This document shows positions 24,701 through 34,795 of a stretch of DNA of 64,000 bases, in pieces. Below the pieces are notes generated by a model. The model made no database searches. It saw only the letters and a program-made list of their open reading frames with translations, and was not told where the DNA came from. The translations under genes and the position numbers were made by a program. Location of the stretch: NCBI RefSeq assembly GCF_051622035.1, contig NC_135355.1, positions 36,871,986 through 36,935,985 of the forward strand. Reading direction: 5' to 3'. The stretch comes from Arctopsyche grandis. Lineage: Eukaryota; Arthropoda; Insecta; Trichoptera; Hydropsychidae. The first letter of the stretch is position 1; every line of letters begins with the position of its first letter.

Positions 24701-27400
24701 AGGTTTGGTGAGGTGAGCTGGTTTAGTGTATATTTTTGCAATGTTGAATTCTTTGATTTCGGTGATGGTTAGGGTAGGTTGGGTTAGGTTTGGTTAGGTT
24801 AGCACGTTTGGTCTATATTTTTGCAATGTCGAATTCTTTGATTTTGGTGATGGTTAGGGTAGGTTGGGTTAGGTTTTGTGAGGTTAGCGAGTTTTGTATA
24901 AATCTTACAATCTCGAATTCTTTGATTTCGGTGATGGGTAGGTTAGGTTGTGTTAGGTTTGGTGAGGTAAGCACGTTTAGTGTATATTTTTGCAATGTCG
25001 AATTCTTTGATTTCGGTGATGGTTTGGTTAGGTTGGAATAGGTTAGGTGAGGTTAGCGAATTTTGTGTAAATCTTACAATCTTGAATTCTTTGATTTCGG
25101 TGATGGTTAGGTTAGGTTGGGGTAGGTTTGGTGAGGTTAGCGAGTTTTGTGTAAATCTTACAGTCTAGAATTCTTTGATTTCGGTGATGGCTAGATCAGG
25201 TTGGGTTAGGTTTGGTGAGGTTAGCTGGTTTAGTGTTTTTTTTTGCAATGTCGAATTCTTTGATTTCGGTGATGGTTAGGTTAGGTAGGGTTAGGTTTAG
25301 TGAGGTTAGCGAGTTTTGTGTAAATCTTACAATCTCGAATTCTTTGATTTTAGTGATGGGTAGGTTAGGTTGGGTTAGGTTTGGTGAGGTAAGCACGTTT
25401 GGTCTATATTTTTGCAATGTCGAATTCTTTGATTTCGGTGATGGTTAGGGTAGGTTGGGTTAGGTTTGGTGAGGTTAGCGAGTCTTCTGTAAATCTTACA
25501 ATCTCGAATTCTTTGATTTCGGTGATGGTTAGGTTAGGTTGGGTTAGGTTTGGTGAGGTTAGCGAGTTTTGTGTAAATCTTACAATCTCGAATTCTTTGA
25601 TTTCGGTGATGGTTAGGTTGGGTTTGGTTAGTTTTGGTAAGGTTTGCGAGTTTTGTGTAAAACTTACAATCTCGAATTATTTAATTTCGGTGATGGTTAG
25701 GTTGGGTTGGGTTAGGTTTGGTGAGGTTAGCGAGTTTTGTGTAGTCTTACAATCTCGAATTCTTTGATTTCGGTGATGGCTAGGTTCGGTTGGGTTAGGT
25801 TTGGTGAGGTGAGCTGGTTTTGTGTATATTTTTGCAATGTTGAATTCTTTGATTTCGGTGATGGTTAGGGTAGGTTGGGTTAGGTTTGGTTAGGTTAGCG
25901 AGTCTTCTGTAAATCTTATAATCTCGAATTCTTTGATTTCGGTGATGGTTAGGTTAGGTTGGGTTAGGTTTGGTGAGGTTAGCGAGTTTTGTGTAAATCT
26001 TACAATCTCGAATTCTTTGATTTTGGTGATGGTTAGGTTGGGTTTGGTTAGTTTTGGTGAGGTTTGCGAGTTTTGTGTAAATCTTACAATCTCGAATTCT
26101 TTGATTTTGGTGATGGTTAGGTTGGGTTTGGTTAGTTTTGGTGAGGTTTGCGAGTTTTGTGTAAAACTTACAATCTCGAATTATTTGATTTCGGTGATGG
26201 TTAGGTTGGGTTGGGTTAGAATTGGTGAGGTGAGCGAGTTTTGTGTAATCTTACAATCTCGAATTCTTTGATTTCGGTGATGGCTAGGTTAGGTTGGGTT
26301 AGGTTTGTTGAGGTTAGCACGTATAGTGTATATTTTTGCAATCTCGAATTCTTTGATTTCCGTGATGGTTAGGTTGGGTTGGGTTAGGTTTGAAGTGGTT
26401 TGCACGTTTAGTGTATATTTTTGCAATGTCGAATTCTTTGATTTCGGTGATGGTTAGGTTAGGTTGGATTAGGTTAGGTGAGGTTAGCGAGTTTTGTGTA
26501 AATCTTACAATGTCGAATTCGATGATTTCGGTGATGGGTAGGTTAGGTTGTGTTAGGTTTGGTGAGGTAAGCACGTTTAGTGTATTTTTTTGCAATGTCG
26601 AATTCTTTGATTTCGGTGATGGTTAGGGTAGGTTGGGTTAGGTTTGGTGAGGTTAGCGAGTCTTCTGTAAATCTTACAATCTCGAATTCTTTGATTTCGG
26701 TGATGGTTAGGTTAGGTTGGGGTAGGTTTGGTGAGGTTAGCGAGTTTTGTGTAAATCTTACAATCTCGAATTCTTTGATTTCGGTGATGGCTAGATCAGG
26801 TTGGGTTAGGTTTGGTGAGGTTAGCTGGTTTAGTGTTTTTTTTTTGCAATGTCGAATTCTTTGATTTCGGTGATGGTTAGGTTAGGTTGGGTTAGGTTTA
26901 GTGAGGTTAGCGAGTTTTGTGTAAATCTTACAATCTCGAATTCTTTGATTTTAGTGATGGGTAGGTTAGGTTGGGTTAGGTTTGGTGAGGTAAGCACGTT
27001 TGGTCTATATTTTTGCAATGTCGAATTCTTTGATTTCGGTGATGGTTAGGGTAGGTTGGGTTAGGTTTGGTGAGGTTAGCGAGTCTTCTGTAAATCTTAC
27101 AATCTCGAATTCTTTGATTTCGGTGATGGTTAGGTTAGGTTGGGTTAGGTTTGGTGAGGTTAGCGAGTTTTGTGTAAATCTTACAATCTCGAATTCTTTG
27201 ATTTCGGTGATGGTTAGGTTGGGTTTGGTTAGTTTTGGTAAGGTTTGCGAGTTTTGTGTAATACTTACAATCTCGAATTATTTAATTTCGGTGATGGTTA
27301 GGTTGGGTTGGGTTAGGTTTGGTGAGGTTAGCGAGTTTTGTGTAGTCTTACAATCTCGAATTCTTTGATTTCGGTGATGGCTAGGTTCGGTTGGGTTAGG
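21757..27400 (+). repeat. Overlapping duplications inside the satellite, offsets 3033, 2697 and 1937 bp
   Basis: About 21757-23000 matches 24790-26030 (offset 3033). About 23600-24700 matches 26300-27400 (offset 2697). The 122-codon-long open stretch at 22366 recurs at 24303, 25399 and 27000. The shared rare variants CAGTCTAGAATTC (22130 and 25163) and an 8-9 T run (24140 and 26837) mark the copies. Offsets are close to 36, 32 and 23 monomers. Confidence 0.75.
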
Positions 27401-29477
27401 TTTGGTGAGGTGAGCTGGTTTAGTGTATATTTTTGCAATGTTGAATTCTTTGATTTCGGTGATGGTTAGGGTAGGTTGGGTTAGGTTTGGTTAGGTTAGC
27501 GAGTCTTCTGTAAATCTTACAATCTCGAATTCTTTGATTTCGGTGATGGTTAGGTTAGGTTGGGTTAGGTTTGGTGAGGTTAGCGAGTTTTGTGTAAATC
27601 TTACAATCTCGAATTCTTTGATTTTGGTGATGGTTAGGTTGGGTTTGGTTAGTTTTGGTGAGGTTTGCGAGTTTTGTGTAAAACTTACAATCTCGAATTA
27701 TTTGATTTCGGTGATGGTTAGGTTGGGTTGGGTTAGAATTGGTGAGGTTAGCGAGTTTTGTGTAATCTTACAATCTCGAATTCTTTGATTTCGGTGATGG
27801 CTAGGTTAGGTTGGGTTAGGTTTGTTGAGGTTAGCACGTATAGTGTATATTTTTGCAATCTCGAATTCTTTGATTTCCGTGATGGTTAGGTTGGGTTGGG
27901 TTAGGTTTGAAGTGGTTTGCACGTTTAGTGTATATTTTTGCAATGTCGAATTCTTTGATTTCGGTGATGGTTAGGTTAGGTTGGATTAGGTTAGGTGAGG
28001 TTAGCGAGTTTTGTGTAAATCTTACAATGTCGAATTCGATGATTTCGGTGATGGGTAGGTAAGGTTGTGTTAGGTTTGGTGAGGTAAGCACGTTTAGTGT
28101 ATTTTTTTGCAATGTCGAATTCTTTGATTTCGGTGATGGTTTGGTTAGGTTGGAATAGGTTAGGTGAGGTTAGCGAATTTTGTGTAAATCTTACAATCTC
28201 GAATTCTTTGATTTCGGTGATGGTTAGGTTAGGTTGGGGTAGGTTTGGTGAGATTAGCGAGTTTTGTGTAAATCTTACAATCTCGAATTCTTTGATTTCG
28301 GTGATGGCTAGATCAGGTTGGGTTAGGTTTGGTGAGGTTAGCTGGTTTAGTGTTTTTTTTTGCAATGTCGATTTCTTTGATTTCGGTGATGGTTTGGTTA
28401 GGTTGGAATAGGTTAGGTGAGGTTAGCGAATTTTGTGTAAATCTTACAATCTCGAATTTTTTGATTTCGGTGATGGTTAGGTTAGGTTGGGGTCGGTTTG
28501 GTGAGGTTAGCGAGTTTTGTGTAAATCTTACAATCTCGAATTCTTTGATTTCGGTGATGGCTAGGTTAGGTTGTGTTAGGTTCGGTGAGGTAAGCACGTT
28601 GAGTGTATATTTTTGCAATGTCGAATTCTTTGATTTCGGTGATGGCTAGGTTAGGTTGGGTTAGGTTTGGTGAGGTTAGCGAGTTTTGTGTAAATCTTAC
28701 AATCTCGAATTCTTTGATTTCGGTGATGGCTAGGCTAGGTTGTGTTAGGTTTGTTGAGGTTAGCACATTTTGTGTATATTTTTGAAATGTTGAATTCTTT
28801 GATTTCGGTGATGGTTAGGTTAGGTTGGGTTAGGTTTGGTGAGGTTAGCGAGTTTTGTGTAAATCTCACAATCTCGAATTCTTTGATTTCGGTAATGGTT
28901 AGGTTAGGTTCGGTTAGGTTTGGTGAGGTTAGCGAGTTTTGTGTAAATCTTGGAATCTCGATTTCTTTGATTTCGGTGATGGCTAGGTTAGGTTGGGTTA
29001 GGTTTGGTGAGGTTAGCGAGGTTTGTGTAAATCTTACAATCTCGAATTATTTGATTTCGGTGATGGTAAGGTTGGGTTGGGTTAGGTTTGGTGAGGTAAG
29101 CGAGTTTTGTGTAAATCTTACAATCTTGAATTCTTTGATTTCGGTGATGGCTAGGTTATGTTGTGTTAGGTTTGAAGTGGTAAGCACGTTTAGTATATAT
29201 TTATGCAATGTCGAATTCTTTGATTTCGGTTATGGTTAGGTTAGGTTGGGTTAGGTTTGGTGAGGTTAGCGAGTTTTGTGTAAATCTTACAATCTCGAAT
29301 TCTTTGATTTCGGTGATGGTTAGGTTGGGTTTGGTTAGTTTTGGTGAGGTTTGCGAGTTTTGTGTAAAACTTACAATCTCGAATTATTTGATTTCGGTGA
29401 TGGTTAGGTTGGGTTGGGTTAGGTTTGGTGAGGTTAGCGAGTTTTGTGTAGTCTTACAATCTCGAATTCTTTGATTT

Positions 29478-30518
29478 CGGTGATGGCTAGGTTAGGTTGG
29501 GTTAGGTTTGTTGAGGTTAGCACGTATAGTGTATATTTTTGCAATCTCGAATTCTTTGATTTCGGTGATGGTTAGGTTGGGTTGGGTTAGGTTTGAAGTG
29601 GTTAGCACGTTTAGTGTATATTTTTGCAATGTCGAATTCTTTGATTTCGGTGATGGTTAGGTTAGGTTGGATTAGGTTAGGTGAGGTTAGCGAGTTTTGT
29701 GTAAATCTTACAATGTCGAATTCGATGATTTCGGTGATGGCTAGGTTAGGTTGGGTTAGGTTTGGTGAGGTTAGCACGTTTAGTGTATATTTTTGCAATG
29801 TCGAATTCTTTGATTTCGGTGATGGTAAGGGTAGGTTGGGTTAGGTTTGGTGAGGTTAGCGAGTTTTGTGTAAATCTTACAATCTTGAATTCTTTGATAT
29901 CGATGATGGCTAGGTTAGGTTGGGTTTGGTTTGGTGAGGTTATCACGTTAAGTGTATATTTTTGCAATCTCGAATTTTTTGATTTCGGTGATGGTTAGGT
30001 TGGGTTGGGTTAGGTTTGGTGAGGTTAGCGAGTTTTGTGTAAATCTTACAATCTCGAATTCTTTGATTTCGGTGATGGTTAGGTTAGGTTGGGGTAGGTT
30101 TGGTGAGGTTAGCGAGTTTTGTGTAAATCTTACAATCTCGAATTCTTTGATTTCGGTGATGGCTAGGTTAGGTTGTGTTAGGTTCGGTGAGGTAAGCACG
30201 TTGAGTGTATATTTTTGCAATGTCGAATTCTTTGATTTCGGTGATGGCTAGGTTAGGTTGGGTTAGGTTTGGTGAGGTTAGCGAGTTTTGTGTAAATCTT
30301 ACAATCTCGAATTCTTTGATTTCGGTGATGGCTAGGCTAGGTTGTGTTAGGTTTGTTGAGGTTAGCACATTTTGTGTATATTTTTGAAATGTTGAATTCT
30401 TTGATTTCGGTGATGGTTAGGTTAGGTTGGGTTAGGTTTGGTGAGGTTAGCGAGTTTTGTGTAAATCTCACAATCTCGAATTCTTTGATTTCGGTGATGG
30501 TTAGGTTAGGTTCGGTTA
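29478..30518 (+). repeat. Satellite segment duplicated from about 11340-12400, offset 18138 bp
   Basis: The order of variants from about 29478 to the retrotransposon insertion at 30532 matches about 11340-12400. The match includes the TTGATATCGATGATGG monomer (11757 and 29895) and the GGTTATCACGTTAAG monomer. The copy at 12361 shows what the site looked like without the insertion at 30532. Confidence 0.75.
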
Positions 30519-30531
30519 GGTTTGTTGAGGT

Positions 30532-30711
30532 CACAAAAAGGAGAAGCCAACAAGGACGAAATCAGCCCCTGCGGAAGCAATCCACCAACGAGTGGGGTCC
30601 CCAAAGGGGTGAGGTGAGTCGGGGGAGTTTTTAGTCAGTAAAAATCTGACACTTCCCTCTAGTGCGGACTAGAGGGAGTCTTATTGAAGATTTTCTCCTC
30701 CCACGCATAGG

Positions 30712-30748
<37 letters not shown>
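30532..30748 (+). mobile_element. 5'-truncated R1-clade-like non-LTR retrotransposon (3' end and poly-A) inside the satellite
   Basis: A 180-bp non-satellite, GC-richer sequence followed by 37 A residues (30712-30748) interrupts one monomer. The left flank ends in the 13-mer GGTTTGTTGAGGT (30519-30531) and the right flank starts with GGTTTGGTGAGGT (30749-30761): a 13-bp target-site duplication with one mismatch. The body has a perfect 8-bp hairpin, CCCTCTAG (30655-30662) with CTAGAGGG (30669-30676), and a smaller GTCAG/CTGAC pair before it. Poly-A tail, 5' truncation and target-site duplication are the marks of target-primed reverse transcription. From memory, the TTTTTAGTCAGTAAAAATCTGACA stretch resembles 3' ends of lepidopteran R1-clade elements (the SART/TRAS neighbourhood). 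That assignment is not proven here. No coding sequence remains. Confidence 0.85.
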
Positions 30749-30750
<2 letters not shown>

Positions 30751-31829
30751 TTTGGTGAGGTTAGCGAGTTTTGTGTAAATCTTGGAATCTCGAATTCTTT
30801 GATTTCGGTGATGGCTAGGTTAGGTTGGGTTAGGTTTGGTGAGGTTAGCGAGGTTTGTGTAAATCTTACAATCTCGAATTATTTGATTTCGGTGATGGTA
30901 AGGTTGGGTTGGGTTAGGTTTGGTGAGGTAAGCGAGTTTTGTGTAAATCTTACAATCTTGAATTCTTTGATTTCGGTGATGGCTAGGTTATGTTGTGTTA
31001 GGTTTGAAGTGGTAAGCACGTTTAGTATATATTTATGCAATGTCGAATTCTTTGATTTCGATGATGGTAAGGTTGGGTTGGGTTAGGTTTGGTGAGGTAA
31101 GCGAGTTTTGTGTAAATCTTACAATCTTGAATTATTTGATTTCGGTGATGGCTATGTTATGTTGTGTTAGGTTTGAAGTGGTAAGCACGTTTAGTATATA
31201 TTTATGCAATGTCGAATTCTTTGATTTCGGTTATGGTTAGGTTAGGTTGGGGTAGGTTTGGTGAGGTTAGCGAGTTTTGTGTAAATCTAGCAATCTCTAA
31301 TTCTTTGATTTCGGTGATGGCTAGGTTAAGTTGGGTTAGGTTTGTTGAGGTAAGCTCGTTTGGTGTTTATTTTTGAAATGTCGAATTCTTTGATTTCGGT
31401 GATAGTTAGGTTAGGTTGGGTTGGGTTTGGTGAGGTTAGCGAGTTTTGTGTAAATCTTACAATCTCGAATTCTTTGATTTCGGTGATGGTTAGGTGGAGT
31501 TGTGTTAGGTTTGGTGTGGTTAGCACGTTTAGTGTATATTTTTGCAATGTCGAATTCTTTGATTTCGGTGATGGTTAGGTTAGGTTAGGTTAGGTTTGGT
31601 GAGGTAAGCGAGTTTTGTGTAAATCTTACAATCTCGAATTCTTTGATTTCGGTGATGGTTAGGTTGGGTTGTGTTAGGTTGTGTGAAGTAAGCACATTTT
31701 GTGTAAATTTAAAAATGTGGATGTCTTTGTTTCCGGTGTTGGTTTGGTTAAGTTGAATAAGAAATAGGTTGGGTTAGGTTTGGTGGGGTGACGTTTGAGG
31801 TTGAGGTTACGGTTAAGGTTTGGTGAGGC
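30749..31829 (+). repeat. Satellite array, right block with decaying edge
   Basis: The monomers resume in register after the insertion. They become more diverged from about 31040, with forms such as GGCTATGTTATGTTGTG and GCAATCTCTAATTC. The last clear monomer ends near 31720. From 31735 to 31829 only short TTAGG-like pieces in variable spacing remain (GGTTGGGTTAGGTTTGGTGG, then ACGGTTAAGGTTTGGTGAGG). The array stops where the 5' leader of the retrotransposon begins. Edge decay is expected when homogenisation weakens at an array border. Confidence 0.9.
31575..31594 (+). repeat. Exact (TTAGG)4 tract within the satellite edge
   Basis: Four perfect TTAGG pentamers in a row occur in the monomer at 31561-31620. 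Most other monomers have only two adjacent exact units before the first TTGGG. This is the longest perfect run I noticed in the window. Confidence 0.85.
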
Positions 31830-32139
31830 TCCTACACGGTTCGGGCCTTGTCGTGGCTTGGGAGCTTACAGTCCGCCGTATCATCTAGTGGGGGGAGATG
31901 CTAGATAGGCGCGTTTCCGGGTGGGATGTAGGATAGGCGTCGGCGGACTTAACCAAAGCGTACCACGTCTTTAATCCATGGTGTATGTAATCGTGCTGAG
32001 GGATGCATGGCCTGTAGACGTTAAATTACAGGTCGTTAACGAGGCCTCAGTCGGCATGCCAACCCACTGAGTGTATTTAGGCTTAGCCGGCCAAGTGGGG
32101 CTCTGGTCGGTTGGACTTTTTATTTTCCCTAGCTAATCG
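31830..32139 (+). other. 5' leader of the R1-clade-like retrotransposon
   Basis: This stretch starts CTCCTACACGGTTCGGGCC directly after the last satellite-like bases and has no open frame of note. It ends just before the first ORF1 ATG at 32140. In this clade the leader contains an internal promoter, but no motif here lets me place one. The exact left end is uncertain by a few bases because the satellite edge is degenerate. Confidence 0.6.
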
Positions 32140-33285
32140 ATGGGAATGAAAATGAAGAAAAGCATTGATATACAAAACACAATAAGCGAGATTGGAGCGG
32201 ATATTGAAAGCCTACAAAAATTCATGAGCGGGAAAAACAATGTCCATAATATAATAAAAGATTCTTTGGCATCTATCGCTGCTAAGTTCAAAAAATTGGA
32301 AAACTGGCAGAAAGACAGATATGACGCCTATTGCCAAACATCTACTGAAGACAAAAGCAAGATGAAAAGAGAAAAAAGGCGTAAACCAAAAAAAAAAAAG
32401 AGGAAGACAGTGGACTCCAGCCCTTTGCCACTGGAAGAAAAGAAAAAACAGAGTGTACCCCCACCGCCGAAGCCCAAGTTACAGCCCAAGTCCAGGATTA
32501 AGCCACGTGAGAGGACGGAAGCGTCTGTTATCAGGTCAAACACAAAGGTTGCTGGTGCCGCTTTTACGGATGTGACTACCACTCCGTTCTCTTACGCGGC
32601 CATACTCAAGGCCGTGAATGAAGCGGAATGGGGGAAGGGCGATTAGAAGCCCCCGGAGATCCGCTCCATTCGAAGAGGTGCAAAAAACACTCTCATCCTC
32701 CGCTTGACAGGAAGACAGAACCACGGCGGCACCCTGGTCATTCGGAAGGCTGCAGGAATTGCGGCGGAGGTCCGTCGGTCACTCCCCACCCGCCAGTGTT
32801 TCGTCAGGGACCTCTATGAGGGTCTCGAATCTCGCGACGTGGAGGATGCCCTCGTACGGGTCCTTGGCACCACGTTCCGTGAGCAGGTGCAAGTTCAGAA
32901 GCTGCACCCAGCCTCCGGAGGCACGCTCACCTGCACGGTGACCTTGCCTTGCACCACCGAGACCGACGCGCTGCTCAAGGAGGGTCGCTCACGAGTCGGA
33001 CTCCTCAGGTGCAGGGTAAGAGAAATAGTAGACCTGCAGCAGTGCTACCGCTGTCGAGCCTTTGGACACATTGCTGCTGGCTGCATTGGTGTAGATAGGT
33101 CTTCGCTCTGCAACTGCTGCGGCAAGACGGGGCACAGAACGGCGGAGTGCAGCAACTCACCGCACTGTGCTCTCTGCGCGAAGTTGGGTCGGAGTGCTAC
33201 CCATCGCCTCGGAAGCGGACGCTGTGAGGCATTTAGGCAGGCGTTACTCCAAAAAAAGTGGGTGAGCCTACAAAAAAATGGCTAG
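32140..33285 (+). pseudogene. Retrotransposon ORF1 (Gag-like, three zinc knuckles) with one in-frame stop
   Basis: This would be the nucleic-acid-binding protein that packages the element's RNA. The frame runs 381 codons and is interrupted only by TAG at 32644-32646 (codon 169). The part before it (168 codons) has a lysine-rich stretch (about residues 72-92) and a proline/lysine-rich stretch (about 93-125). After the stop the same frame continues directly into a region with a PPEIRSIRRG motif, then three C-terminal knuckles: CYRCRAFGHIAAGC (CX2CX4HX4C), CNCCGKTGHRTAEC (same spacing) and a variant CALC...H...C. Three such knuckles are typical of R1-clade ORF1. The stop lies in a variable linker, so it looks like a single nonsense change. 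Start choice: ATG at 32140 begins the longest in-frame stretch; a second ATG lies at 32146. The stop codon TAG at 33283 overlaps the ORF2 start. Confidence 0.88.
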
Positions 33286-34795
33286 AGTCCTCCAGATTAA
33301 CTTGGGACTGCCGTGCCGCTCAGGATCTTCTGCTACAGAAGTTGGTCGAGATGGCGGCGGACATTGTTGTTGTGTCGGAGCAGTGGAGGAACAGGACTAG
33401 CTCCTGGTACTCTGATGCTTCGGCCACGGCAGCGATTTACGTTCCCTCGACCCGGCATCGAGTAATCGGTTCATCTGATCCGGCGGTGAGTGGGTTTGTC
33501 TGGGTTGAGCTGGCGGGTCTGCGGATCTATAGCTGCTTCTTTTCCCCGAACTCAGACCTACCGCAGTTCGAAGACGATTTGGGTCGTCTTGAATTTGATC
33601 TTCTATCGTAGTGTCCGGAGACTTCAACGCCAAGTCGGCCAGTGGGGGGTCTTCGATCACGGATCGAAGGGGAATCCTCCTCAGCGAGTTGGCTGCTAGC
33701 CTTCAGTTGACCCCGGCAAACGTGGGCAATGACCTCACGTTTCGCAGGGGAGCCGGCGGTTCCGTCGTTGACGTCACCTTCGTTGACGACGGCATTGTGG
33801 GCAGAATCAACAACTGGAAGGTCTTGGACGACTTCTCGCACAGCGACCACCAGTACATCTGGTATGAGATCGTGGGTGCCCCGGCTGGTTGCGGGGGCCC
33901 AATCGCCAACGAGATTGGCGGCTGGTGCATCCGCAGTCTCGATGTTCTGGCACTCGAAGAGACGTTCTCTGCTGGCGGTGGCACAGTTTACTCTGCTTTC
34001 AGGGCCGAGGCAATGGTAGAGGCGCTCGGCGTGCTGACCAAACGCACGTGTGACTCTGCAATGACTCGAAAAGGGAAGGGCACTATGAGGAGGCCGGTGT
34101 ATTGGTGGAACGACACCATAGCTGGGCTCCGTAAGAGTTGCCTCGCCCTCAGAAGGCTTGCGCAGAGAGTAGGGCACACCCTGGAGGCGGATGAACTGTA
34201 CCGAAATGCGCGGAAGGCACTCAAGGGTGCCATCAAGGACAGTAAAAAGAAGTGCTGGCGGGAGCTGTGTGAGATGGTCGACACCGATCCGTGGGGACTG
34301 CCGTACAAAATAGTGCGACAGAAGCTGCGCGGTCGGTCGGCCGATCCCTATCTCGACGACCCGGAGAATCTGAAAACTGTGGTCGATGGGCTCTTTCCGG
34401 AATACCCGGAGCGAGCGCGAGCGCTTGACGTCCCAACTGATGGCGAAGAATGCCCTGTTGTTGAGGAATGAATGCTGTTCCAAAAGGGCGAACTGGAGCG
34501 GGCCCTGAAGGGCCTTAAGGCCCACAAAGCTCCGGGCCCGGATGGAGTCCCGAACGAAATAGTCTCGGCGGTAGGGAGGGCCTTCCCCGATGTCCTACTC
34601 GACGTCTACAATGCGTGCCTGCGGGAGGAGACCTTCGGCGGGGCTTGGAAGAGGCAAAAGCTCGTGCTTATACCTAAGAAGAGCCCTGCGGTGGGACCGT
34701 CCTCTTACAGGCCGCTGTGTATGCTCGATGGATTCGGGAAGCTCCTGGAGAGACTGACTCTCCAGAGACTTCAGCCGTTCCTCGAAGATGACGCC
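33278..34795 (+). pseudogene. Retrotransposon ORF2: APE endonuclease and N-terminal reverse transcriptase, broken and truncated
   Basis: The ATG at 33278 starts MARVLQINL, a usual opening of the APE-type endonuclease that nicks target DNA. One extra G in the GGG at 33304-33306 shifts the frame; the endonuclease continues in another frame with CRAAQDLLLQKL. A second frameshift near 33600 precedes VVSGDFNAKS (GDFNA catalytic motif, 33617-33631). SDH, the conserved histidine motif, is at 33842-33850. A TGA at 34469-34471 separates this from the reverse transcriptase in the same frame. HKAPGPDGVPNEIV (about 34521-34562) and YRPLCMLDGFGKLLERL (about 34704-34755) are RT blocks 0-2. The frame then runs into rearranged DNA at about 34796. 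The catalytic YADD part and the C-terminal domain are missing, so this copy cannot supply RT. Confidence 0.9.

Larger units (their letters stand above)
1..30531 (+). repeat. TTAGG-containing 84/85-bp satellite array, main block
   Basis: Head-to-tail monomers of 84-85 bp fill the stretch without a break, all in one orientation. The common type A monomer (84 bp) starts with seven pentamers after the triplet-like GATGG: three exact TTAGG plus TTGGG, TTTGG, TGAGG and TTAGC. A 49-bp segment with no telomeric resemblance follows, containing GAATTC (EcoRI). Type B (85 bp) differs in the second segment (AGCACGTTTAGTGTATATTT instead of the GCGAGTTTTGTGTAAATCTT version) and often alternates with A to give a 169-bp dimer. 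Further variants have GGGTTTGGTTAGTTTTGG in the first half, GAATTATTT instead of GAATTCTTT, or TGTAGTCTT (83 bp). The plus strand is strongly G/T-rich. The array starts before the window, so its full length is unknown. I infer a subtelomeric or heterochromatic satellite derived in part from telomere repeats. Open frames inside it are by-products of the 28-codon period, not genes. Confidence 0.97.

Noticed and set aside
1..30531. CRISPR array
   Set aside because: The repeat unit is contiguous with no unique spacers, and the rest of the window is eukaryotic.
1..31829. Many open frames of 60-165 codons on both strands of the satellite
   Set aside because: They follow the 28-codon period of the 84-bp monomer, occur on both strands at once, and break wherever an 85- or 83-bp monomer occurs. 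No start context or domain supports a gene.
1..31829. A true telomere
   Set aside because: Only 35 of 84 bp resemble TTAGG, the units are degenerate, and the strand orientation is wrong for a left-end telomere.
33527..34525. 332-codon frame on the minus strand opposite ORF2
   Set aside because: It is the shadow of the GC-rich ORF2 coding strand; the plus strand carries the endonuclease and RT motifs.
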